Source: Poriferisocius sp965200775 | Lineage (GTDB): Bacteria; Actinomycetota; Acidimicrobiia; Acidimicrobiales; Bin134 | Length of the DNA: 64,000 nucleotides | Direction: 5' to 3' | NCBI GenBank assembly: GCA_965200775.1 | Contig: OZ241383.1 | Location: 1,612,001-1,676,000 of the forward strand | Shown here: positions 43,344 through 52,162 of the stretch, in pieces | Layout: each line of letters begins with the position of its first letter | How positions within the stretch are numbered: the stretch's first letter is position 1 | Program-made: the position numbers and the translations under genes | The notes under the pieces: model-generated | What the model saw: only the letters and a program-made list of their open reading frames with translations | Databases searched by the model: none | Told to the model about the DNA's origin: nothing

Positions 43344-44705
43344 ATGAGCGACAACTACTACCGGGTCACCCTTCCCGACTCGGAACAGCCCACTCAGTGG
43401 TACAACGTCATCCCCGATCTGCCGGCACCCCCTCCCCCGCCGCTGCATCCGGGAACGCTGGAACCCGCCGGGCCCGACGATCTGGCGCCGCTGTTCCCCA
43501 TGGCGCTCATCATGCAGGAGGTCACCGGCGAGTCCTACATCGACATCCCCGGCGGGGTGTTGGACGTATTGCGGCTTTGGCGCCCGAGCCCACTGTTCCG
43601 GGCTCGTCGCCTGGAACAGGCGCTCGACACCCCGGCCAAGATCTTCTACAAGTACGAGGGGGTCAGCCCGGCCGGTTCGCACAAGCCCAACACCGCCGTA
43701 CCCCAAGCGTTCTACAACCACCAGGAGGGCGTCGCCCGGCTCACCACCGAGACCGGTGCAGGGCAGTGGGGAAGCGCCCTGGCCTTCGCCTGCGCCCAGT
43801 ACGGGATGGACTGCGAGGTTTGGCAGGTGGCCGCCTCCTACCGGCAGAAGCCGTACCGCAAGACGATGATGGAGGTGTGGGGGGCAACGGTGCATTCCAG
43901 TCCGTCTGGGATCACCGAGTACGGGCGGAGTCTTCTGGCCGGCAACCCCGATCACGACGGCTCTCTGGGCATCGCCATCAGTGAAGCGGTTGCCATCGCA
44001 GCGGCCGATCCCGGTACCAGGTACGCGCTGGGCAGCGTGTTGAACCATGTGCTGCTGCACCAGACCGTGATCGGCGAGGAAGTGCTCAAGCAGTTGGCCA
44101 TGGTGGGCGAGACCCCCGATGTGCTGGTGGGCTGCACCGGCGGAGGCTCCAACTTCGGTGGGCTGTCGTTCCCGTTCCTGCGGGAAAAGCTGAACGGGCG
44201 GATGGACCCGGTGATCCGGTGCGTCGAGCCGGCGGCCTGCCCGTCGCTCACCAAAGGCGAGTACCGCTACGACTTCGGCGACACCGGCCAGATGACCCCG
44301 CTGCTCAAGATGCACACTCTGGGGCACAGCTTCATTCCCGATCCCATCCACGCCGGCGGACTGCGGTATCACGGGATGTCGCCGCTGGTGTCGCACATCT
44401 ACGACTTGGGCCTGCTCGAAGCGACGGCCATCTCCCAGTCGGAGTGCTTCGCCGCTGCCCTGCAGTTCGCCCGCACCGAGGGCATCGTGCCGGCACCCGA
44501 GCCCACCCACGCCATTGCCGCTGCAATCCGCGAAGCGCTGGCGTGCAAGGAGTCGGGCGAGGAGAAGGTGATCCTGACCGCCCTGTGCGGCCACGGCCAC
44601 CTCGACCTGGCGGCCTACGAGAACTACCTCTCCGGTGCGATGGTGGACCTCGACCTCAGCGACGAAGCCCTAGCCGAGGCCCTGGCCGGCGTCCCAGTCC
44701 TGTAA
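43344..44705 (+). CDS. trpB2: TrpB-like PLP-dependent enzyme (TrpB2)
   Basis: A 453-residue tryptophan synthase beta-like protein of the TrpB2 group, longer than classical TrpB. The PLP lysine lies in GSHKPNTA (Lys114), and the phosphate loop is GCTGGGSNFGG. EGIVPAPEPTHA and the C-terminal ILTALCGHGHLDL are typical. It would condense indole and serine. No trpA or other trp gene is nearby. ATG 43344 has GGAGG 6 bases upstream. Confidence 0.93.
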   Translation: MSDNYYRVTLPDSEQPTQWYNVIPDLPAPPPPPLHPGTLEPAGPDDLAPLFPMALIMQEVTGESYIDIPGGVLDVLRLWRPSPLFRARRLEQALDTPAKIFYKYEGVSPAGSHKPNTAVPQAFYNHQEGVARLTTETGAGQWGSALAFACAQYGMDCEVWQVAASYRQKPYRKTMMEVWGATVHSSPSGITEYGRSLLAGNPDHDGSLGIAISEAVAIAAADPGTRYALGSVLNHVLLHQTVIGEEVLKQLAMVGETPDVLVGCTGGGSNFGGLSFPFLREKLNGRMDPVIRCVEPAACPSLTKGEYRYDFGDTGQMTPLLKMHTLGHSFIPDPIHAGGLRYHGMSPLVSHIYDLGLLEATAISQSECFAAALQFARTEGIVPAPEPTHAIAAAIREALACKESGEEKVILTALCGHGHLDLAAYENYLSGAMVDLDLSDEALAEALAGVPVL

Positions 44706-44741
44706 CTGCGCACCCCGAACAACTGAAACTTACCGACAGTA

Positions 44742-44838
44742 TTGAAAAGTAGGTTACTCCGGTATCCTACAAACGCGCTGGGGGTCCCCGTCCGGAGTAC
44801 GGGGCCAAATGCTCTGACCACCTCCGTACCGGGGACCC
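44742..44838 (+). terminator. Imperfect long hairpin between convergent trpB2 and rsfS
   Basis: GGGTCCCCG (44782-44790) pairs with CGGGGACCC (44830-44838), and inner CGGAG/CTCCG segments extend the stem; the loop is about 24 bases. TTGAAA (44742-44747) and TATCCT (44763-44768, 15-base spacer) precede it. It could be a bidirectional terminator or a small structured RNA; there is no U tract. Confidence 0.4.
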
Positions 44839-44861
44839 ATGGCAACTGTACCGGCTTGGGT

Positions 44862-45242
44862 CTAGGTCGGCAACGGGTTGGCTTGGAGGACGGGGCAGTC
44901 CTTCCAGAGCTGGTCGAGGGCGTAGTAATCGCGGGCCGCGGCGGTGAAGATGTGAACCACGAACACGCCGTAGTCCATCAGCACCCACTCAAGGTCGGAC
45001 AGCCCCTCAATGCTGATGGGCTTGGGGCCTCCGCCGTCGTCCACCGCTTGCTCTATCCGCTCGGCCAGCGCCCGCACCGCTCGACTGTGGGCCCCGCTGG
45101 TAATCACAAAGTGGTCGGTGATGGCCAGCACATCCCCCACATCAATAATGACGGTGTCCGCTCCGGGGCCTTCCTCTGCCGCCACGGCGACGACCTTTAC
45201 CCACTCCCACACCACCGTCGGATCAGCCGGGCCGACGCTCAT
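44862..45242 (-). CDS. rsfS: Ribosome silencing factor RsfS (Iojap)
   Basis: A 126-residue protein that binds ribosomal protein L14 and blocks subunit joining under nutrient limitation. Typical segments are DTVIIDVGDVLAITDHFVI, SGAHSRAVRALAERIE, and WVLMDYGVFVVHIFTAAARDYYALDQLW. It follows the LCP/LytR_C gene and nadD in the order seen in many actinobacteria. ATG 45242, 20 bases after the previous stop. Confidence 0.95.
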   Translation of the reverse strand: MSVGPADPTVVWEWVKVVAVAAEEGPGADTVIIDVGDVLAITDHFVITSGAHSRAVRALAERIEQAVDDGGGPKPISIEGLSDLEWVLMDYGVFVVHIFTAAARDYYALDQLWKDCPVLQANPLPT

Positions 45243-45262
45243 GTGGCGATCACACTGCCACT

Positions 45263-46477
45263 CTACCCACCGGCCGACGGTTGCCGGGAGAAATCCGCAC
45301 CAAACGTCACCGTGATGTCGATAGACGGGTCTGCCTGCTCCTCGAACACCGTCGAGCCGGTACCGAGAGCATCCCGGTAAGCCTCCGCATGGGGGGCCAA
45401 CTCGATATCTCCATAGACGATCTTGGTGGTCTCCCAGCCGAACTCGGAGGCGTTGCCGATTAGGGTGATCTGGGCTCCAGCCCGGCTGAGCACCCGGGCC
45501 GCGGCCTGGCTGAGGGCCGAGTCGCCCACTCCGTCGAGCAGCCGAACCCGAGGCAAGCTGCCGTCGGTGGCCGGGAGGGGAAACGGGATCACCTCGTTCA
45601 CCAACTCGGCCGTGGCGATCGGGTCAAGGGCCACCGCACCACTGGGGCCGACCACTCCGGGCGCCGCTTCCATCCGCACCGAGCCGGCCGCCAGGGACCG
45701 TCCGAACCGGCCGACCCCCTGGTTGGTTTCACCGGGGATCACATCGGGGTTCGACGACCGGGCCACCAGGTCGAGCCAGGCCCCCCAGAAAAGCTTGTGG
45801 CGGAACAGGGCGGCGCCCGGCGACTCCCCCCAGTTGCGCCACCCCAGAAACGGCCCGACATCGGCGGCCCTCAGGCTCAGCTCCCCGGTATCGAAGCGAA
45901 CCTCCCCGTCCGGGGCCACCAGTGGGTCGGGGTTGTCGAACACCACCGGGGCCACTGCGGCCACCAGGCCTGTCCAGCCCTGGTCGTCAACCACCTGCGT
46001 CTCGCTGGGGCGGATGCCCAGCACCTCGGCCAACCCATCGGCCACTCCGGCCCGGCCGGCCTCGGCCCAACGCCCGCTGAGAGGCCCGGTGGAGGTCATG
46101 GTCTCTGGGGCCAAGAACAAAACCGCGCCCCCAGCCTCGGCATTGGTGAGGGCCAACAGGGTGACGCCTGCCAGGTTGCCCTCGGCCGCCTGGTGGATGA
46201 GCAGCAACACCGGCGTCGGGTCCACAAACGCCTGATAGCCGGGGGCTGAGGGATCAAGCCTGGACTCCACCTCGGTCCCGTCGCTGCTGTCGGAGATGGC
46301 CGCCCACCCAACCCAAACCAGAAGGGGGACGGCTGCAGCCAGCACCAGCAAGGTCACCGGCCAACCCCAGCGCCACCACCGCTCAGCCACGCAGAGCCTC
46401 CCCAACACTGCCAACGGGGGTGACGGCATGGGATTCACCGCAACACTACCAACGGGGGTGATCGGCATGGGATTCAC
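45263..46477 (-). CDS. LytR_C-domain protein with degenerate LCP-like region
   Basis: A 404-residue single-pass membrane protein (TM about residues 37-58). Residues about 85-200 resemble an LCP domain (GVTLLALTNAEAGGAVLFLA, DGLAEVLGIRPSETQVVDDQGW) but lack its usual Arg/Asp catalytic residues. The C-terminal LytR_C domain is clear (VRLLDGVGDSALSQAAARVL, TKIVYGDIELAPHAEAYRDALG). It probably acts at the cell wall. GTG 46477 is the start: GGAGGGG lies 9 bases upstream. A duplicated N-terminal segment leaves a second GTG at 46438. Confidence 0.85.
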   Translation of the reverse strand: MNPMPITPVGSVAVNPMPSPPLAVLGRLCVAERWWRWGWPVTLLVLAAAVPLLVWVGWAAISDSSDGTEVESRLDPSAPGYQAFVDPTPVLLLIHQAAEGNLAGVTLLALTNAEAGGAVLFLAPETMTSTGPLSGRWAEAGRAGVADGLAEVLGIRPSETQVVDDQGWTGLVAAVAPVVFDNPDPLVAPDGEVRFDTGELSLRAADVGPFLGWRNWGESPGAALFRHKLFWGAWLDLVARSSNPDVIPGETNQGVGRFGRSLAAGSVRMEAAPGVVGPSGAVALDPIATAELVNEVIPFPLPATDGSLPRVRLLDGVGDSALSQAAARVLSRAGAQITLIGNASEFGWETTKIVYGDIELAPHAEAYRDALGTGSTVFEEQADPSIDITVTFGADFSRQPSAGG

Positions 46478-46480
46478 CGC
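46404..46480 (-). repeat. 38/39-bp tandem duplication at the start of the LytR_C gene
   Basis: Units 46404-46441 and 46442-46480 differ by one substitution and one indel. Each carries a GTG-AAT-CCC-ATG start. On the protein level the segment VNPMP occurs twice in the first 20 residues, in different surroundings because of the indel. Confidence 0.9.
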
Positions 46481-46511
46481 AACACTCCCCTCCGCCGAAC
46501 AAGGCTCAGAT

Positions 46512-47084
46512 TCACCGGTACAAGCCTCTCCGCCGGCAGTAGGCCAGGGCAGCGGGGGGGATCAGCCCGTCGAGGGGGCTACCGGCCTCGGCCCACTGCC
46601 TCATTTGGGTGCTGGACAGATCGACCAGCGGGCATTCGACCACCCGGTGGGGCACCGGAGGACGCCGGCCCACTGCGCCGGGCCTGTCTACCACCACCAC
46701 CTCGGCCATGGTCGCAACGTCCTGGTAGCGATGCCAGGTATCGAGCCCGGCGGCGGCGTCGCTTCCCAGGATCAGGTGCAAGGAGCCATCGGGATCGGCG
46801 TCCCGGGCCGCTTCCAGGGTGTCCACGGTGTAGGTGAGCCCTCCCCGTTCGATCTCCACCGCGGAGGCCTCCACCCCGTCGATGCCGTTTACCGCGGCCT
46901 GCACCATGGCAAGCCGGTCCTCAGCCGGACTCAGCCGGGGCCGGTCGAGCTTCTGCCAGGGCTCGTTGGCCACCACGAGCTGAACCGTGTCGAGCTCCAG
47001 AGCGGCCCGCACCCACACCGCGGCAACGACATGGCCGACATGAACAGGGTCGAACGTACCCCCGAATATCCCGGTGCGACTCAC
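46512..47084 (-). CDS. nadD: Nicotinate-nucleotide adenylyltransferase
   Basis: A 190-residue enzyme that adenylates nicotinate mononucleotide in NAD synthesis. The nucleotidyltransferase motif GIFGGTFDPVHVGH lies at the N-terminus and LSSTQMRQW (the SSTxxR motif) near the end. GTG 47084 is preferred over the TTG at 47108 because a TACACT box lies 7 bases before it. It leads the nadD - LytR_C - rsfS group. Confidence 0.94.
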   Translation of the reverse strand: MSRTGIFGGTFDPVHVGHVVAAVWVRAALELDTVQLVVANEPWQKLDRPRLSPAEDRLAMVQAAVNGIDGVEASAVEIERGGLTYTVDTLEAARDADPDGSLHLILGSDAAAGLDTWHRYQDVATMAEVVVVDRPGAVGRRPPVPHRVVECPLVDLSSTQMRQWAEAGSPLDGLIPPAALAYCRRRGLYR

Positions 47085-47091
47085 TTCCCGC

Positions 47092-47097
47092 AGTGTA
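47092..47097 (-). promoter_or_regulatory. TANNNT -10 box for nadD
   Basis: TACACT on the minus strand lies 7 bases before the GTG at 47084. Confidence 0.5.
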
Positions 47098-47292
47098 CGA
47101 AACGGCAAGCGGGCCTCCCCATCACCCCCCGTCGTTGAAAGAAGCGCGAAAATCGTTGCGAACTCGATGAGACCCTTCGGTACGTTCGCGAGTCAAACAA
47201 GCTGAGCCCAAGGGCAAGATCCCAAGGCAGCGGCGGGAACAAAGCGGGCCGCTCGACGGTTGCAGCTTGCAGCCACGACAAGACAGGAACCA

Positions 47293-48126
47293 ATGGACGA
47301 TTCAACTGGCCAGTATCTGAACGCGATCGGCTTGGTGCAGCTCCTCACCAAGGAAGACGAAAAACGACTCTCCCAGACCATCGAGCGAGGCCGCGAGGCT
47401 CAAGCTCGTTTGGATGCCGGCGAGGACAATCCCCGGCTGCGAACCCAAATCCGGGAAGCAGCCCGGGCCAAGGAGCATTTCATCCGGGCCAACCTCCGCC
47501 TGGTGGTGAGTGTGGCCAAGAAGTACCCCCTTCCCACCGGCATGGAACTGCTCGACCTGGTGCAGGAAGGAAACCTGGGGTTGGACCGGGCGGTGGAGAA
47601 GTTCGACTGGCGCAAGGGGTTCAAGTTCTCCACCTACGCCACTTTCTGGATCCGCCAGGCCATCGGCCGGGCGCTCGACCAGAAGGCCAACCTGATCCGG
47701 CTGCCGGGCGAGCGAGCCGCCAGCCTGCGGGCCGCAGTGCGCCAGGCCACCGGTGGGGGCCAGGAGCTCGACTCCGAACACGCCCTGCTCTACCGGCTCA
47801 CCTCCCTCACCTCCCTCAACGCCACCATGGGCGACGACAGCACCAGCGAGCTGATTGACCTGCAACCCGACGCCGGTCCCGGCCCCGAGGATTTGGCGTT
47901 GGCCGCCGACCAGATGGACAAGCTCGCAGAGCTGCTCGACGAGCTGGACCCGAGGGCCCGGTTCGCCCTGGAGATGCGCTACGGGCTCATCGACGGCGAA
48001 AAGCACAGCTACCGCAAGATCGGCGAGGAACTCGACCTCACCGCCGAGGCGGTCAGACGGATGATCGGGCGATCGCTGGACGCGGTGCGAGACCGGGCCG
48101 AGCTGCTCGAAATCGACGCCGCCTAG
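47293..48126 (+). CDS. RNA polymerase sigma-70 family factor (group 2-like)
   Basis: A 277-residue sigma factor without region 1.1. Region 1.2 starts YLNAIGLVQLLTKEDEKRLS. Region 2 is well conserved (ANLRLVVSVAKKY, GMELLDLVQEGNLGLDRAVEKFDW, FKFSTYATFWIRQAIGRAL). Region 3 is shortened and variable (AVRQATGGGQELDS). Region 4 ends YRKIGEELDLTAEAVRRMIGRSL. ATG 47293 follows an AGGAA ribosome site. It is an alternative or group 2 factor rather than the housekeeping one. Confidence 0.9.
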   Translation: MDDSTGQYLNAIGLVQLLTKEDEKRLSQTIERGREAQARLDAGEDNPRLRTQIREAARAKEHFIRANLRLVVSVAKKYPLPTGMELLDLVQEGNLGLDRAVEKFDWRKGFKFSTYATFWIRQAIGRALDQKANLIRLPGERAASLRAAVRQATGGGQELDSEHALLYRLTSLTSLNATMGDDSTSELIDLQPDAGPGPEDLALAADQMDKLAELLDELDPRARFALEMRYGLIDGEKHSYRKIGEELDLTAEAVRRMIGRSLDAVRDRAELLEIDAA

Positions 48127-48190
48127 TCCTCACCAGCATTCAACCGACATTCGGTTTGCCCCATCCCCGGCGACAAGCGACGATTTTGTG

Positions 48191-49564
48191 ATGAGTTCGG
48201 CCCGAACAGACGCTAAGAGCGCGCCGCAGTTCGACTGGCACCCGGGGTCGTGGCGAGACCGGCCCGCCGCCCAGCAACCCCAGTGGCCCGACCCTGCTTC
48301 GCTGGATCAGGTTCGCTCCACCCTGGCCGGACTCCCTCCCCTAGTGTTCGCCGGCGAGACCCGCCAGCTTCGCAGCAGGCTCGCTGAGGCCTGCGCAGGC
48401 CGGGCCTTCGTCCTCCAAGCCGGCGACTGCGCCGAGTCGTTCGACGGCGTTACCGCTGACAGCATCCGAGACAAGCTCAAGGTGATCCTACAGATGGCGG
48501 TGGTTCTGGCCTTCTCTGCCGGGGTTCCCACCGTGAAGATCGGCCGGATCGCCGGCCAGTTCGCCAAGCCGAGGTCGTCGTCCACCGAGGTGGTTGACGA
48601 TGTGGAGCTGCCCTCGTTCCGGGGCCACATGGTCAACGACATCGGATTTTCGGAGCACTCCCGCGCAGCCGACCCCGAACGCCTGGTCCGGGCCTACCAC
48701 CAGTCGGCCTCCACCCTCAACCTTCTGCGGGCGTTCACCAAGGGGGGCTACGCCGACCTCCGCCAGGTGCACTTCTGGAATCAGGAGTTCATCGCTGCCA
48801 GCCCTGAGGGTCGGCGCTACGAACGGGTGGCAGAGGGGATCGACTCCGCGCTGCGGTTCATGGCCGCCTGCGGGATCTCTACCGACGCCCCGGAACTCCA
48901 CCAGGTGGACTTCTACACCAGCCATGAGGCCCTGGTTCTGGACTACGAGGAAGCCCTCACCCGGAGCGACTCCATCACCGGCGACTGGTACGACTGCTCA
49001 GCCCACATGCTCTGGATCGGCGAGCGGACCCGGCAGCTCGACGGCGCTCATCTGGAGTTCATGCGGGGCATCAAGAACCCTCTGGGCTGCAAGCTGGGGC
49101 CCACCGCCACCCCCTCCGAGGTGCTCCGGATATGCGAGAGCCTGAACCCGGAGCGCATACCGGGCCGGCTCACGCTCATCAGCCGTATGGGTGCGGCTCA
49201 GGTAGCCGAAGCGCTGCCCCCGCTGCTCGCAGCGGTGCGAGACGTCGGGCATCCGGTGCTGTGGGAGTGCGACCCCATGCACGGCAACACCTACACCACC
49301 TCGGGAGGACGCAAGACCCGCCACTTCGAGGATGTTATGGCCGAGATCGACGGTTACTTCTGGGCGCACGCCAAAGCCGACACCTGGCCGGGCGGCATCC
49401 ACGTGGAGATCACCGGCGACGACGTGACCGAGTGCGTCGGCGGCGCCGAGGCCATCAGCGACGACGATCTGGAGCGGCGCTACGAGACGATGTGCGATCC
49501 CCGGCTCAACGGCACCCAGAGCCTGGAGCTGGCCTTCCGGCTGGCCGAGCGGCTCACCGACTGA
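48191..49564 (+). CDS. aroG: 3-deoxy-7-phosphoheptulonate synthase, class II
   Basis: A 457-residue class II (plant/mycobacterial type) DAHP synthase that condenses phosphoenolpyruvate and erythrose 4-phosphate, the first step of the shikimate pathway. Typical segments are FVLQAGDCAESFDGVTAD, KIGRIAGQFAKPRSS, SFRGHMVNDI, NPLGCKLGPTATP and WECDPMHGNTYTTSGG. ATG 48191 (a GTG at 48188 is in frame). It stands alone between the sigma factor and the sulfite reductase operon. Confidence 0.96.
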   Translation: MSSARTDAKSAPQFDWHPGSWRDRPAAQQPQWPDPASLDQVRSTLAGLPPLVFAGETRQLRSRLAEACAGRAFVLQAGDCAESFDGVTADSIRDKLKVILQMAVVLAFSAGVPTVKIGRIAGQFAKPRSSSTEVVDDVELPSFRGHMVNDIGFSEHSRAADPERLVRAYHQSASTLNLLRAFTKGGYADLRQVHFWNQEFIAASPEGRRYERVAEGIDSALRFMAACGISTDAPELHQVDFYTSHEALVLDYEEALTRSDSITGDWYDCSAHMLWIGERTRQLDGAHLEFMRGIKNPLGCKLGPTATPSEVLRICESLNPERIPGRLTLISRMGAAQVAEALPPLLAAVRDVGHPVLWECDPMHGNTYTTSGGRKTRHFEDVMAEIDGYFWAHAKADTWPGGIHVEITGDDVTECVGGAEAISDDDLERRYETMCDPRLNGTQSLELAFRLAERLTD

Positions 49565-49620
49565 GAAACCGATTTATTTCCACCTTCTTGTTTGATTTCG
49601 AGACCCGATCCTGATAGACA

Positions 49621-49652
49621 AGTAATCGGACCAAATTAGTCCGATTTACTTT
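49621..49652 (+). promoter_or_regulatory. Hairpin in the leader of the sulfite reductase operon
   Basis: AATCGGAC (49625-49632) and GTCCGATT (49640-49647) form a perfect 8-bp inverted repeat with a 7-base loop, extendable by about 4 bp with one bulge, and followed by TTACTTTT. It may terminate aroG, act as an operator, or attenuate the downstream operon. Confidence 0.5.
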
Positions 49653-49699
49653 TCCCCGGATGCTCTCCTCTCTCCCATCTCTCGACTCAAGAAGGCGCG

Positions 49700-51484
49700 A
49701 TGGTCACGGTTCAAATCGACAACACGGCGGTGATCGACCCCGCACAGCAAGCCGACATCGAGAAGTTCGAGCGGATGCTGGCCCGATACAAGGCCGGGGA
49801 GATCCCCGAGGACGTGATGCGGGTGTTCCGCCTGAACAACGGCATCTACGGCCAGCGCCAGGGCGGCACCCGCCAGATGGTGCGGGTGAAGATTCCCGCA
49901 GGCATCATCCACCCCGAGCATTTCGAGGTGTTGGCTCACATCGCCCGGGTCTATTCCCGGGGCTGGGGCCACATCACCACCCGCCAGAACATCCAGCTTC
50001 ATTTCGTGGAGCTGGACGACATCCCCGACGTGATGCGGCTCTTGGCCTCGGCGGGCCTCACCACCCGGGAGGCGTGCGGCGACACCGTCCGCAACGTGCA
50101 GGGTTGCCATCTGGCCGGGGCCTGCCCTCACGAGGTGCTGGACATCACCGCATGGGCTCAGGCCACTGCCCTGCACTTCCTCCGACATCCCTACGCCCAG
50201 CGCCTGCCCCGCAAGTTCAAGATCAACTTCTCGGGCTGCGCCACCGACTGTGGGCAGGCCATGTTCAACGACGTGGGGATCGTGGCCGCCACCCGAGAGC
50301 TTCCCGAGGGTACCGAGGCCGGGTTCCGGGTGTTCGTGGCCGGCGGCTTGGGGGCCAACCCCCACCCTGCGCTGGCCCTAGAGGACTTCACCACCCGGGA
50401 GGATCTGCTCCCCACCATCGAGGCCTGCCTGCGGGTGTTCGACCACGACGGCAACCGGGACAACAAGCTCCGGGCCCGCATGAAGTGGCTGGTGGAGAAC
50501 CTGGGCTTCGAGGAACTCCAGCGCCGCATCTTCCGGGAGCGCAAGTTCCTCCTGGCCTCGTCGAGCTGGCCCGAGGGCATCCCGGACCTGGTGAAAGCCC
50601 ACGGCGACGCCCCGGCAGGGCGCCAGGCCGGGGTCGAGGCCACACCGGTGGGCCAGGGAGTACCGGTGGCAATCGGCGGTCGGACCCCATTCGAGCGATG
50701 GGAGCAGGCCAACGTGGTGCGTGGCGCAGCCAAGGGCACCGTGTCGGCCTACGCATGGGCCCGGCTGGGCGACATAACCGCCGACCAGTTCGATGCCCTG
50801 GCAGCCATCCAGCGGGAGTTGGGCGCGGAGTGCCGGGTGACCAACCGCCAGAACATCGCCTTCCGCGACTTGGCCGAACACCAACTTCCCTGGCTGTTCG
50901 AGAGCCTGTCGGCCATCGGCATGGCCGAGCCCGGCGCCGAGCTGCTGCGCGACGTGGTGGCCTGCCCCGGCGCCGATACCTGCAACCTGGCGGTGACCCA
51001 GTCCCGGGGGCTGGCCGACGCCATCGGCGACCGCCTCGACGAGGAGGGGCTGGCCGAGGTGGGCAGGCTGCGGATCAACATCTCGGGCTGCACCAACTCG
51101 TGCGGCCAGCATCACGCCTCCGACATCGGTTTCTTCGGAGCGGAGCGCCGGGCCCACGGCAAGTCCGCTCCCGGGTACCAGATGCTGCTGGGGGGCTACG
51201 TGGGCAACACCCAGATCCACTTTGGCACCAAGGCCCTGCGCCTACCGGCCCGGAACGCCCCCGAGGCGGTGGTGAGGGTGGTTCGCCAGTTCACCGCACA
51301 GCGAGAGGCCGGCGAGGAGTTCCGCCACTGGCTGGAGCGCCGGGGAGGACCCAGGGCCATCGGCAGCGAACTGGCCGACCTGGACGAGTTCCCCACCCCC
51401 GAAGACGGCCCCGAGTACTACGTCGACTTCGACGAGACCGGCCCCTACGAAGTCGTGATTGGTGATTCCGAATGCGCAACCTGA
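49700..51484 (+). CDS. sir: Nitrite/sulfite reductase, ferredoxin-type (probable sulfite reductase)
   Basis: A 594-residue siroheme [4Fe-4S] reductase that reduces sulfite to sulfide by six electrons. Two ferrite-like halves are visible (GGTRQMVRVKIPAG, GWGHITTRQNIQLH). The cluster and siroheme site is ACPGADTCN (Cys422-x5-Cys428) and GCTNSCGQ (Cys463-x3-Cys467). Nitrite reduction is the alternative, but the gene overlaps cysH by 13 bases, which strongly favours sulfite. An AGAAGG ribosome site precedes the ATG. Confidence 0.93.
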   Translation: MVTVQIDNTAVIDPAQQADIEKFERMLARYKAGEIPEDVMRVFRLNNGIYGQRQGGTRQMVRVKIPAGIIHPEHFEVLAHIARVYSRGWGHITTRQNIQLHFVELDDIPDVMRLLASAGLTTREACGDTVRNVQGCHLAGACPHEVLDITAWAQATALHFLRHPYAQRLPRKFKINFSGCATDCGQAMFNDVGIVAATRELPEGTEAGFRVFVAGGLGANPHPALALEDFTTREDLLPTIEACLRVFDHDGNRDNKLRARMKWLVENLGFEELQRRIFRERKFLLASSSWPEGIPDLVKAHGDAPAGRQAGVEATPVGQGVPVAIGGRTPFERWEQANVVRGAAKGTVSAYAWARLGDITADQFDALAAIQRELGAECRVTNRQNIAFRDLAEHQLPWLFESLSAIGMAEPGAELLRDVVACPGADTCNLAVTQSRGLADAIGDRLDEEGLAEVGRLRINISGCTNSCGQHHASDIGFFGAERRAHGKSAPGYQMLLGGYVGNTQIHFGTKALRLPARNAPEAVVRVVRQFTAQREAGEEFRHWLERRGGPRAIGSELADLDEFPTPEDGPEYYVDFDETGPYEVVIGDSECAT

Positions 51485-52146
51485 CCATCCCCACCTACTC
51501 CGACGCCGAGCTGGCCGCACTCAACGACGAGTTCGAGCACCTCCCGGCCGAGAAGATCATCCAGTGGGGGGTGGACAACTTCGCTCCCCACCTGTCGCTG
51601 GCTGCTTCGATGACCGACGCAGTGATGATCGACCTGGCCGTGAAGGTTAACCCGGCGGTGGAGGTGGTGTTCATCGACACCGGGTTCCACTTCCCCGAGA
51701 CGCTGGAGACGGTGGAGCGGGTGCGCCGTCACTACGGCTTGAACCTGAGGCTGATGACCGTGGCCCGCCACGATCCCGAGCTGTGGAACATGGACCCGGA
51801 GAACTGCTGCTCGGCGGTGAAGGCCGGGCAGCTCGACCGGGCCCTGGCCGGCAAGGCCGCCTGGATGAGCGGTCTGCGCCGGGCCGAAGCCGTCACCAGG
51901 GTGAAGGCTCCAATCGTGGTGCGGGATCTACGAGGTTTGGTGAAGCTGAACCCCATCGCCACCTGGACCGACGAGATGGTGGCCGACTACATCTCCGAGC
52001 ACAAGGTGCCGTTCAACCCGCTGCTGGACCGGGGCTACCCCTCCATCGGCTGCATGCCGTGTACCAAACCGGTGGCTCCCGGTGAGGACCCTCGCTCGGG
52101 CCGATGGGCCGGCTCGGACAAGACCGAGTGCGGCCTCCACTCCTAG
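51472..52146 (+). CDS. cysH: Adenylylsulfate (APS) reductase
   Basis: A 224-residue thioredoxin-dependent reductase of the CysH family. Cys112-Cys113 and Cys194-x2-Cys197 mark the [4Fe-4S] APS-reductase type rather than the PAPS type, and the catalytic cysteine lies in the C-terminal ECGLH (Cys220). The N-terminal segment LAASMTDAVMIDLAVKVNP is typical. Its start overlaps the sulfite reductase stop region, so APS to sulfite to sulfide is encoded as one unit. The substrate APS comes from the sulfurylase at 18000-19727. Confidence 0.95.
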   Translation: MRNLTIPTYSDAELAALNDEFEHLPAEKIIQWGVDNFAPHLSLAASMTDAVMIDLAVKVNPAVEVVFIDTGFHFPETLETVERVRRHYGLNLRLMTVARHDPELWNMDPENCCSAVKAGQLDRALAGKAAWMSGLRRAEAVTRVKAPIVVRDLRGLVKLNPIATWTDEMVADYISEHKVPFNPLLDRGYPSIGCMPCTKPVAPGEDPRSGRWAGSDKTECGLHS

Positions 52147-52157
52147 AGCTTAAGCTC
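52146..52157 (+). promoter_or_regulatory. Perfect 12-bp palindrome overlapping a -10 box
   Basis: GAGCTTAAGCTC (52146-52157) is self-complementary. It contains TAAGCT (52151-52156), which lies 6 bases before the GTG at 52163. It also overlaps the cysH stop region. Confidence 0.55.
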
Positions 52158-52162
52158 GCGGG

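Noticed and set aside
49660..51465. A 601-codon frame on the same strand as sulfite reductase in another phase.
   Set aside because: It overlaps the sulfite reductase completely and is an Arg/Gly/Pro-rich shadow of its codons.
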